Assembly: GCA_949285935.1 (NCBI GenBank) | Contig: CASEAH010000066.1 | Location: 1-40,401, forward strand | Length of the DNA: 40,401 bases | DNA from: an uncultured Oscillospiraceae bacterium | GTDB taxonomy: Bacteria > Bacillota > Clostridia > Oscillospirales > Ruminococcaceae | Direction: 5' to 3' | Shown: in pieces, positions 7,842 through 14,257 of the stretch | Numbering within the stretch: the stretch's first letter is position 1 | Layout: the number at the start of each line of letters is the position of its first letter | The notes under the pieces: model-generated | The model's input: only the letters and a program-made list of their open reading frames with translations | Told to the model about the DNA's origin: nothing | Databases searched by the model: none | Made by a program: the position numbers and the translations under genes

Positions 7842-7876
7842 AAAATAGGGGGAGGGATATTCCCTCCCCCTATTTT
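7842..7876 (+). terminator. strong hairpin terminator between adh and nfnA
   Basis: Perfect 16-bp stem (AAAATAGGGGGAGGGA at 7842-7857 with its complement at 7861-7876) and a 3-nt loop, ending in TTTT. nfnA starts only 28 nt later with no visible promoter between, so nfnAB may depend on read-through, or the hairpin may adjust the adh:nfn ratio or protect the adh mRNA end. Confidence 0.85.
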
Positions 7877-7904
7877 GCGCCAGGTCCATGGGAAGGAGAA
7901 GATT

Positions 7905-8747
7905 ATGTTCAGAATTGCGGAAAAAACAGTGCTGAATCCTACAGTGACCAAGCTGGTGATTGAAGCGCCTTTGGTGGCCAGGAAAGCCCAGCCCGGCCAG
8001 TTCATTATTATACGGGCCATGGAGGATTCGGAGCGGATCCCCCTGACGGTAGCGGATTATGACCGGGAGGCCGGGACCGTTACCATTATTTTTCAGATCG
8101 TAGGCGGCGGCACCATGGAGCTCAACCGCCTGGAGGCGGGAGAAAGCGTCCATGACTTTGTGGGTCCCCTGGGCCGTCCCAGCCAGCTGGAAGGCCTGAA
8201 AAAAGTAGCCGTAGTGGGAGGCGGCGTGGGATGCGCCATTGCTTATCCCACCGCCAAGCGCCTTCATGAGCTGGGTGCGGAGGTACATAGCATCGTGGGC
8301 TTCCGCTCCAAGGATCTGGTGATCCTGGAGAAGGAGTTTGAGGCCGTCTCCGACCGGGTGGTCAAGATGAGCGACGACGGCAGCTGGGGTGAAAAGGGTC
8401 TGGTGACCAATGCCCTGGAGGCTCTGATCCGGGAAGGAAACCAGTATGACGAAGTGATCGCCATCGGCCCGCTGGTGATGATGAAATTTGTTGCCAAGCT
8501 GACCAAGGAGTATGGCATCAAGACTACGGTATCCATGAACCCCATCATGATCGACGGAACAGGGATGTGCGGCGGCTGCCGTCTGACAGTGGGCGGCGAG
8601 ACCAAGTTCGCCTGTGTGGACGGTCCTGATTTTGACGGCCATCAGGTGGACTTTGACGAGGCCATGCGCCGGGGCAGTATGTACCGGGAGTTTGAGACCC
8701 ATGCCCGGGAGGCGTCCTGCAACCTGTTCAAGAAGGAGGTGGAGTAA
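7905..8747 (+). CDS. nfnA: NfnA: ferredoxin:NADP+ oxidoreductase small subunit (sulfide dehydrogenase-type)
   Basis: A 280-aa flavoprotein of the dihydroorotate dehydrogenase electron-transfer / SudB family. FAD-binding region: IPLTVADYD near residues 45-53. NAD-binding region: VAVVGGGVGCAIAYP (about 103-117). The [2Fe-2S] ligands are visible near the C-terminus as an Asp and Cys cluster, IDGTGMCGGCR, followed by KFACVDGP. In NfnAB the small subunit handles NADH while the large subunit handles NADPH and ferredoxin, giving flavin-based bifurcation. ATG 7905 is chosen because GGAAGGAG (7891-7898) sits 7 nt upstream; the frame is open further 5'. nfnB follows after 3 nt. Carriage on an element in a sporulation gene is unusual. 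Confidence 0.92.
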   Translation: MFRIAEKTVLNPTVTKLVIEAPLVARKAQPGQFIIIRAMEDSERIPLTVADYDREAGTVTIIFQIVGGGTMELNRLEAGESVHDFVGPLGRPSQLEGLKKVAVVGGGVGCAIAYPTAKRLHELGAEVHSIVGFRSKDLVILEKEFEAVSDRVVKMSDDGSWGEKGLVTNALEALIREGNQYDEVIAIGPLVMMKFVAKLTKEYGIKTTVSMNPIMIDGTGMCGGCRLTVGGETKFACVDGPDFDGHQVDFDEAMRRGSMYREFETHAREASCNLFKKEVE

Positions 8748-8750
8748 GCC

Positions 8751-10151
8751 ATGGCAAAGCAGATCAACATGGATCCCCACAAGTGCCCCATGCCCAGCCA
8801 GGAGCCTCTGGTGCGCAACCACAACTTTGAGGAGGTGGCTCTGGGTTACACCCCGGAGATGGCGGTAAGCGAAGCCAGACGCTGCCTCAGCTGCCCCAAG
8901 AAGCCCTGCCAGAGCGGGTGCCCTGTGGGCATTGATATTCCCGGCTTTATCGCCAGGGTGGCCCAGGAGGATTTTGAGGGAGCCTACCAGATTTTGGCTG
9001 CCTCCAGCGCCCTGCCCGCCGTGTGCGGACGGGTCTGCCCTCAGGAGACCCAGTGCGAGGGAAAATGCGTCCGCGGGGTCAAGGGCGAAAGTGTGGGCAT
9101 CGGCCGTTTGGAGCGGTTTGTAGCCGACTGGCACCGGGAACATTCCCACGAGACTCCGGTTCGTCCTCAGCCCAACGGCCATAAAGTGGCCATCGTGGGC
9201 GCCGGGCCTTCCGGCCTCACCGCCGCGGGAGAGCTGGCCAAGCTGGGCTATGGTGTAACCATTTATGAGGCGCTGCATCTGGCCGGAGGCGTGCTGGTAT
9301 ACGGTATCCCCGAGTTCCGTCTGCCCAAGTCCATTGTGCAGCAGGAGATCGACGGCCTCAAGGCTATGGGTGTGGATATCGAGACCAACATGGTCATCGG
9401 CAAGGTGCTGACGGTGGATGAGCTGTTGGAAGAGGAAGGCTTTGAAGCGGTGTACATTGCCAGCGGCGCGGGCCTGCCCCGTTTTATGGGCATCCCCGGC
9501 GAGAGCCTCAAGGGCGTCTACTCCGCCAATGAGTATCTCACCCGCATCAACCTGATGAAGGCATACCGCCCCGACAGCAAGACGCCCATCCTCCACAGCC
9601 GCAAGGTGGCGGTGGTGGGCGGCGGCAACGTGGCCATGGATGCCGCCCGCTGCGCCAAGCGCCTGGGAGCCGAAGAGGTATATATCGTTTACCGGCGGGG
9701 TATGGAAGAGCTGCCCGCCCGGAAGGAAGAAGTGGAGCATGCCCAGGAAGAGGGCATCATCTTCAAAACCCTCACCAACCCCGTGGAGGTCCTGGGAGAC
9801 GAGGACGGACGGGTTCGGGGGATGGTCTGCGTGGAAATGGAGCTGGGAGAGCCGGATGACTCCGGCCGCCGCCGCCCGGTGGTGAAGCCCGGCAGCGAGT
9901 TCACTCTGGAGGTGGACACCATGATCATGTCCATCGGAACCAGCCCCAATCCGCTGATCCGCTCCACTACCCCGGGGCTGGATACCAACCGGCACGGCTG
10001 CATCATCACCAATGGTGAGGACGGCCTCACCAGCCGGGAGGGTGTGTATGCCGGGGGCGATGCCGTTACCGGCGCCGCTACCGTGATCCTGGCCATGGGC
10101 GCCGGCAAACAGGCGGCCGCGGCCATTGACCGCTACATCCGGAACAAATAA
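8751..10151 (+). CDS. nfnB: NfnB: NADPH-binding large subunit (glutamate synthase small-chain family, GltA-type)
   Basis: A 466-aa flavoprotein of the GltD/NfnB family. The N-terminus carries two [4Fe-4S] cysteine sets: RRCLSCPKKPCQSGCPVGID (about residues 43-62) and AVCGRVCPQETQCEGKCV (about 92-109). Then come an FAD dinucleotide fold (VAIVGAGPSGLTAAGELA) and an NADPH-binding fold (VAVVGGGNVAMDAARCAKRL), and finally a C-terminal FAD motif (GVYAGGDAVTGAATVI). The glutamate synthase large subunit is absent, and the partner 3 nt upstream is NfnA, so NADH-dependent ferredoxin:NADP+ oxidoreductase is much likelier than glutamate synthase. The original automatic name for such genes is often 'gltA/gltD'. 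A terminator follows at 10190-10238. Confidence 0.92.
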   Translation: MAKQINMDPHKCPMPSQEPLVRNHNFEEVALGYTPEMAVSEARRCLSCPKKPCQSGCPVGIDIPGFIARVAQEDFEGAYQILAASSALPAVCGRVCPQETQCEGKCVRGVKGESVGIGRLERFVADWHREHSHETPVRPQPNGHKVAIVGAGPSGLTAAGELAKLGYGVTIYEALHLAGGVLVYGIPEFRLPKSIVQQEIDGLKAMGVDIETNMVIGKVLTVDELLEEEGFEAVYIASGAGLPRFMGIPGESLKGVYSANEYLTRINLMKAYRPDSKTPILHSRKVAVVGGGNVAMDAARCAKRLGAEEVYIVYRRGMEELPARKEEVEHAQEEGIIFKTLTNPVEVLGDEDGRVRGMVCVEMELGEPDDSGRRRPVVKPGSEFTLEVDTMIMSIGTSPNPLIRSTTPGLDTNRHGCIITNGEDGLTSREGVYAGGDAVTGAATVILAMGAGKQAAAAIDRYIRNK

Positions 10152-10189
10152 GAAAGGGACCTTCTCTCCGCGGGAGGGCCCTCACATCA

Positions 10190-10238
10190 GGAGCATTTTG
10201 CCGTTCTTGCGCAAAGGATGGCAGAATGCTCCTTTTTT
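10190..10238 (+). terminator. terminator after nfnB
   Basis: 13-bp stem GGAGCATTTTGCC (10190-10202) with GGCAGAATGCTCC (10220-10232), one G-T pair, followed by six T. The right arm is the start of the 176-bp repeated segment, so a copy of the right arm plus T-run (10396-10414) recurs without a left arm. Confidence 0.85.
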
Positions 10239-10566
10239 AGTACCGGGCTGAGCCGGCAGAACTGCCCGCATAGGGGGCGGGGAATCCGCTGCTCCCAATC
10301 TCAGGCCGGCAGCAAAGCAGGCCAGGCCCGTGTCCCAATGACAGAGAGCCGGGACAGAAACGGTACTGCCGAGGGGGGGCTTACACAAAAAAGAGGGCAG
10401 AATGCTCCTTTTTTGGTACCGGACCGGGCTGGCAGAACTACCCGCATGGGGGGTGGAAAATCCGCTGCTCCCAATCTCAGGCCGGCGGCAAAGCAGGCCA
10501 GGCCTGTGTCCCAATGACAGAGGGACGGGACAGAAACGGTACTACCGGCGGGGGCTTGTGCATAAA
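10221..10566 (+). repeat. 176-bp tandem duplication (two copies)
   Basis: The segment starting GCAGAATGCTCCTTTTTT at 10221 recurs at 10397, a period of 176 bp. Long near-identical blocks include CCGCTGCTCCCAATCTCAGG, GCAAAGCAGGCCAGGCC, GTGTCCCAATGACAGAG and GGGACAGAAACGGTACT. There is no coding frame with homology. It fills most of the 445-bp gene-free gap between nfnB and the small gene at 10597. The copies are diverged by point changes, so the duplication is not brand new. Confidence 0.88.
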
Positions 10567-10596
10567 ATAAGAATGTGAAAAAAGGGGGCGGCAGGT

Positions 10597-10770
10597 GTGA
10601 AGGAGAGAAAAAGGAACTATCGTTTTCATGATCCCAATCCGCCGCAAGCCGCTGCCGCGGTCCTTTTGAAGATCCTTATGGAAGCCGGCGCCGCCCGGGT
10701 GGAGCGGGTGTTGGCGGGAGAGGAAGAGCTGCCGGAGAAAGGGCCGGAAAAAACGAAAAAAGCCGGCTGA
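10597..10770 (+). CDS. 57-aa small protein upstream of the serine recombinase
   Basis: GTG start with GGGGG (10584-10588) about 8 nt upstream; the frame runs to TGA at 10768. The N-terminus KERKRNYRFHDPNPP and the amphipathic helix AAAVLLKILMEAGAARVERV look like a small conserved family I have seen beside recombinases in Clostridia, but I cannot name a function. The C-terminus is a Glu/Lys/Pro-rich tail. It has its own terminator at 10778-10810, 248 bp before the recombinase. Size and location would suit a recombination directionality factor (the SPbeta RDF SprB is similarly small), which is a hypothesis only. Confidence 0.7.
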   Translation: MKERKRNYRFHDPNPPQAAAAVLLKILMEAGAARVERVLAGEEELPEKGPEKTKKAG

Positions 10771-10777
10771 GGGCAAA

Positions 10778-10810
10778 GGGCTTCGTCTGCGGGCGAGGCC
10801 CGGTTTTTTT
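10778..10810 (+). terminator. terminator after the 57-aa gene
   Basis: Stem GGGCTTCGTC (10778-10787) with GGCGAGGCCC (10792-10801), two G-T pairs, followed by GG and seven T. It separates the small gene from the recombinase. The next 208 bp contain a long-range inverted repeat (CAGGAAGTG 10882-10890 and CACTTCCTG 10956-10964). Confidence 0.8.
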
Positions 10811-11018
10811 AGCTCCGGGACCATTATGATGGAAAATTTATCAGGGCCTTTCTGAAAACAAAGAAGTGCACAGATTCTTCGCAGGAAGTGCGGGCTGCAA
10901 GGCAAAAGCGCAGGAATCCTTTGCGGATTCTCAGCATTTTTAACGCGGCAGACGCCACTTCCTGTAAAAAAATAAAAATTTCCACTTTTCAGAAAACCCC
11001 TAAAAGGAAGGATGCGTT

Positions 11019-12515
11019 ATGAGGATTGCCGCTTATTGTCGTGTGTCCACCGATCAGGAGGACCAGCTGAACAGCCTGGAAGCGCAGAAAAGGTTTTTTG
11101 CCCAGTATACCGGCCGTACCGGTGACACCCTGGTACGGCTGTACGCCGACGAAGGGCTTTCCGGCACCCGGGTGAAAAACCGAAAGGAATTCCTCCGCAT
11201 GATGGCCGACGCGGAACGGGGGCTGTTTGACCTGGTGGTGGTCAAGGATATTTCCCGTTTTGCCCGCAACACGGTGGATTTGCTTCAAAATATCCGCAGG
11301 CTGAGGGCCCTGGGGATTGAGACACAGTTTCTCACCGCCAACATGACCAGCATGGGCAACAGCGAATTCGTTCTCACCATTTTTGGCGCTCTTGCTCAGG
11401 AAGAGAGTGCCAACACCTCCAAACGGGTGAAGTTTGGGAAAAAAATAAACGCCCAAAAGGGGCGGGTCCCCAACCTGGTGTATGGGTACGACAAGACGGC
11501 GGGAGATTATTTTGATCTTGCGGTAAACCAGAAGGAAGCGGAGGTGGTGCGCCGGATTTATGGATGGTATGTGAAGGACGGGTACGGAACAGCCAAGATT
11601 TCCGGCTTCCTGAACCAGCAGGGGCTGCGGACCAAGCGGGGCTGCCGGTGGAGCCAGAACGCTGTCTGCCGCATCCTTACCAACCAGCTCTATACCGGCA
11701 GGATCATCAACGGCAGGCAGGAGATCGCCGATTTCCTTACCGGGCGGCGGGAGGAGAAGGACCCGTCGGAGTGGATGGTAGCGGACAGGCCCCATCTGAG
11801 GATCATCGACCCGGAAATTTTTGCCCGGGCGGAAGAGATCATGCGGTCCCGGGGCAAGGCCTTCCGCACCCGGGGGGAGCGGCAAAGCAACCGGCATCTC
11901 TTTTCCACCCTGCTCCGGTGCGGAGAGTGCGGCAGCAGCTTCCGGCGGACGGTACGCACCTATCGGAATACATATGTACGCTGGGTATGCTCGGGGCATA
12001 ACGGAAAAGGAGCCGCCAGCTGCCCCAATGCCGCGGCTGTGGACGAAGGGGAGCTGGCGGCGGTTTTACAGGAATACTTTGCAGGACTGCTCCGGATGCA
12101 GAAAAAGACGTTTGGCCAGGCAGCGGAAGAACTGGGCCGGATGTGCAGGGCACGGGAAACAGATTCCGGAGAAGAGCGTGAGGCGGCAGCCCGGTTGGTG
12201 CGTCTGCAAAAAAGCCGGCAGAAATATCTGGATCTGTATGCCGACGACCTGATCTCCCGCCGGGAACTGAACGAAAAAATAAACGGGATGCGGGAAGAGA
12301 TGGAGCGGCTGGAAAAGGAGCAAAGCCGGTTTTGCCGCCGCCAGGATGGGAAAAAGCAGCTGGAAAGCGTTTTGAATCAGCTTTTCGCAGGCTGGGAGGA
12401 CATGGCCGATGTCCGGCAGATGACCAACGCCCAGCTCAGGCAGATCATCCGCAAAATCGAGGTGGACAAGGAAGGCAATGTGGATATTTATCTGTGCCGG
12501 CTGGAAGCCCCCTGA
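11019..12515 (+). CDS. large serine recombinase, probable excisionase of the spoIIID element
   Basis: A 498-aa large serine recombinase, the same class and about the same size as SpoIVCA of the B. subtilis skin element. The catalytic resolvase domain (about residues 1-145) contains YCRVSTDQ with the nucleophile Ser10 and VVKDISRFARN with Arg80 and Arg83. The recombinase domain follows (VYGYDKTAG, FLNQQGLRTKRG, ILTNQLYTGRIINGRQ). A zinc ribbon is visible (LLRCGECGSSF ... WVCSGHNGKGAASCPN), then a coiled coil (about 370-450). The ATG has AAAGGAAGG upstream. The gene ends 7 nt before the right attachment arm and is in the same frame as the spoIIID 3' half, separated by one TGA. Its transcript would run into spoIIID's 3' end and terminator. 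Confidence 0.95.
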   Translation: MRIAAYCRVSTDQEDQLNSLEAQKRFFAQYTGRTGDTLVRLYADEGLSGTRVKNRKEFLRMMADAERGLFDLVVVKDISRFARNTVDLLQNIRRLRALGIETQFLTANMTSMGNSEFVLTIFGALAQEESANTSKRVKFGKKINAQKGRVPNLVYGYDKTAGDYFDLAVNQKEAEVVRRIYGWYVKDGYGTAKISGFLNQQGLRTKRGCRWSQNAVCRILTNQLYTGRIINGRQEIADFLTGRREEKDPSEWMVADRPHLRIIDPEIFARAEEIMRSRGKAFRTRGERQSNRHLFSTLLRCGECGSSFRRTVRTYRNTYVRWVCSGHNGKGAASCPNAAAVDEGELAAVLQEYFAGLLRMQKKTFGQAAEELGRMCRARETDSGEEREAAARLVRLQKSRQKYLDLYADDLISRRELNEKINGMREEMERLEKEQSRFCRRQDGKKQLESVLNQLFAGWEDMADVRQMTNAQLRQIIRKIEVDKEGNVDIYLCRLEAP

Positions 12516-12522
12516 AAAGGAA

Positions 12523-12552
12523 AACCGTTCCAAATCGTCACCACAATACATA
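12523..12552 (+). other. attR: element-side arm plus core TACATA
   Basis: Arm AACCGTTCC (12523-12531), 15 nt, then core TACATA (12547-12552). It is the mirror image of the left site (arm at 4960-4968, same 15-nt distance), so the excised circle would carry a symmetric attP. The core overlaps the first restored codons of the spoIIID 3' half. Confidence 0.85.
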
Positions 12553-12692
12553 AAGATATTACGGAACGGCTGCAAAAAACGGATTATCCTCTTTACCTGA
12601 AGGTAAAAGAGGTGCTGGAAAAAAACAAGCAGGAGCGGCACATACGGGGCGGTATGGCCACAAAAAGAAAGTATGCCAAAGAAGAACCATGA
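12549..12692 (+). CDS. spoIIID: spoIIID 3' portion: SpoIIID C-terminal half
   Basis: Encodes 47 residues, HKDITERLQK ... VKEVLEKNKQERHIRGGMAT ... AKEEP, then TGA. These match the C-terminal half of SpoIIID, including the diagnostic ERHIRGG(x)AT(K)xKY block. It has no start codon or ribosome site of its own; the open frame continues 5' only to the recombinase stop codon. It becomes translatable as SpoIIID only after joining to the 5' part at 4830-4944. Both halves are intact and in frame across the core, which argues for a functional split gene rather than decay. Rebuilt length is 84 aa, near the usual 80-95. Confidence 0.92.
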   Translation, partial: HKDITERLQKTDYPLYLKVKEVLEKNKQERHIRGGMATKRKYAKEEP

Positions 12693-12695
12693 CAG

Positions 12696-12734
12696 GCAGG
12701 GAGCGTAAGCCGCAGGGCCCGCTCCCTGCTTTTT
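12696..12734 (+). terminator. spoIIID terminator
   Basis: GCAGGGAGCG (12696-12705) pairs with CGCTCCCTGC (12720-12729), followed by five T. It lies 3 nt after the spoIIID stop and also ends the recombinase transcript in the unexcised state. Confidence 0.88.
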
Positions 12735-12966
12735 CACAAAAAATTCATTACAACAAGCAAATATTCGGAGTTAGTGGAGCCTTTTTATAAAAAATATTGT
12801 AAGGAATAAACCAATTTTATTTTAAATGCTGGATTTAAAAGAGGTTTTTTGGACGAAATATGAATTGAAAGTTATATTTGATATTGGTATAATTATAGAA
12901 CCGACTGTACAGACCTTGGTTGTTCTGAGTAGCTGCATGAACATTTTGTGTAGGGAGGTTTTTCAC

Positions 12967-13881
12967 ATGGATTCTTTTCATATCTCGTCCACCGGTCTTT
13001 CCATGAACTATATGCCCCATTATCTGGCTCGTGAGCTGGGCTATTTTAAGGATGTTGATCTGGATGTCACCTTTACGGTGCCCACTCCCTGGGGCATCGT
13101 TCTGGACGACCTCAACAGCGGAAAAGCCCAGGCAGTAGAGGGCGGTATCTGGGTCCCCATGATGTATCTGGACCGCATCTGCGACTACAAGGCTTTTGCC
13201 AAAATTGCATCCCGCTGCCCGCTGGTGCTGGTGGCCCGTGAGCCGGTGGAGCCTTTTGACTGGAAATACCTTGAGGGCAAGAAGGTACTGGTTTCCGGCG
13301 GCGACGGCGCCAGCCACGGCCTTTTTGTCACCGGCTGCGCCAAGGAGGGCGGAGCCGATCTGGACAAGATCCACTTTATCCATGACTTCTCCAGCGCCAT
13401 GCTGTATTCCCTGTTCCTGGGCGGCATGGGCGATGTGATTGTGATGCAGCCCGATATGGCGGCCCGTGTGGCCACTGCCGGTAAGGGCTATATCATTGCC
13501 GACCTCACCGACGTGGGCGGAACCATCCCCTGGAGCGTCTACTACACCACTCCCGAATGCCTGGAGGATCCCCGCCAGCTCACCGGCCGGTTCACCCTGG
13601 CCCTGCAGCGGGCCACCACCTGGCTGCTGGAGCATGACGGCGCCGACTGCGAGGACATCATCCGCCGCAACTGGCCCAAGACCGATCTGCAGGCCGGTAT
13701 CGACGTAATCAATTTGTTCCGCCGTACGGGCATGTGGACTCCTTCGGTCGAAGTGGACCGGGAGTGCCTGGGACGTTGGCAGGGCTTCCTGGAGGATGGC
13801 TATGTCATTGAGAAGGGAATCCCCTATGAGCGGTTTGTGGACAGCAGACCCTATGAGTATGCCAAAGCCCATCTTGGGTAA
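12967..13881 (+). CDS. NMT1/THI5-like (SsuA-type) periplasmic-binding-fold protein without signal peptide
   Basis: A 304-aa protein of the NMT1/THI5/SsuA substrate-binding fold: ISSTGLSMNYMPHYLARELGYF at the start (split as ISSTGLSMNYMP and HYLARELGYFKDV), VLDDLNSGKAQAVEGGIWVP, LEGKKVLVSGGDGASHG and VIVMQPDMAARVA. Start: AGGGAGG (12952-12958) lies 8 nt before ATG 12967. From that start there is no signal peptide or lipobox, so the product appears cytosolic, unusual for a transporter-binding fold. The frame is open upstream (to 12826) and contains an LSSC-like stretch, but that region is AT-rich and has no good ribosome site. No ABC permease or ATPase gene is adjacent. It may be an intracellular ligand-binding protein or enzyme-like homologue; function unknown. 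Strong terminator at 13901-13960. Confidence 0.82.
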   Translation: MDSFHISSTGLSMNYMPHYLARELGYFKDVDLDVTFTVPTPWGIVLDDLNSGKAQAVEGGIWVPMMYLDRICDYKAFAKIASRCPLVLVAREPVEPFDWKYLEGKKVLVSGGDGASHGLFVTGCAKEGGADLDKIHFIHDFSSAMLYSLFLGGMGDVIVMQPDMAARVATAGKGYIIADLTDVGGTIPWSVYYTTPECLEDPRQLTGRFTLALQRATTWLLEHDGADCEDIIRRNWPKTDLQAGIDVINLFRRTGMWTPSVEVDRECLGRWQGFLEDGYVIEKGIPYERFVDSRPYEYAKAHLG

Positions 13882-13900
13882 TCTGCCGCTTTAGACCAAG

Positions 13901-13960
13901 ACCCCTCCGGTACGGACACCAGCCCCATCTGCAGGACGATGCACCACCGGAGGGGTTTTT
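13901..13960 (+). terminator. terminator after the NMT1-like gene
   Basis: ACCCCTCCGGT (13901-13911) pairs with ACCGGAGGGGT (13946-13956), followed by T. The loop is unusually long (34 nt). Confidence 0.8.
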
Positions 13961-14103
13961 GCGTCCATTTGTTTGCAAAAGGTAAATAAATCGGAAGCGC
14001 CAGTTTTGTGAAAAGCGCAAAATTTTGTTAATTAAAAAACTGTACATACTTTATTCACAAAATGTACTACTCACATTTGTTCATTTATTTTGCACAAATT
14101 TTG

Positions 14104-14133
14104 TTGCAAAGTTTGCGCTGTACAGTATATAAT
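14104..14133 (+). promoter_or_regulatory. sigma-A promoter of the symporter/racemase operon
   Basis: TTGCAA (14104-14109), 18-bp spacer, TATAAT (14128-14133). The 376-bp gap 13882-14257 also holds the upstream terminator and an AT-rich stretch with repeated ACAAAAT/TTTGT words and a distant inverted pair AGCGCAAA / TTTGCGCT around 14015-14120, possibly regulator sites. The leader to the ATG at 14258 is about 118 nt with no recognised riboswitch. Confidence 0.7.
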
Positions 14134-14257
14134 TGATGCACAAGGATTTGTATTCAGTTGGGAGTCAGCATTTTGCGAAGAAAGGAAGTCGATGCCTTTA
14201 AGTCACCACCCGCAACCATTGCATAGGCGAGAAAGTGAGTTTTAAGGAGAGTAAGTT

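Larger units (their letters stand above)
4939..12552 (+). mobile_element. 7,608-bp skin-like intervening element in spoIIID (both core copies included)
   Basis: The element is bounded by two copies of TACATA (4939-4944 and 12547-12552). Recombination between them removes 7,608 bp and restores an 84-codon spoIIID. Contents left to right: a 62-bp tandem repeat tract, LysR regulator (minus), iron-type alcohol dehydrogenase, nfnA, nfnB, a 176-bp tandem duplication, a 57-aa small protein and a large serine recombinase. The recombinase is at the right end next to its attachment site, as in skin elements and serine-recombinase phages. There are no capsid, tail, replication or conjugation genes, so it looks like a domesticated or stripped element with metabolic cargo. 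Developmental (mother-cell) excision is inferred from the target gene and from analogy with the sigK skin element. Confidence 0.88.

Noticed and set aside
7800-9995. Leftward 731-codon open frame across nfnA/nfnB
   Set aside because: Antisense shadow of NfnAB; low-complexity composition, no ribosome site.
8751-10151. Glutamate synthase small subunit
   Set aside because: No large subunit is present and the gene is 3 nt after an NfnA/SudB-type subunit; NfnAB fits better.
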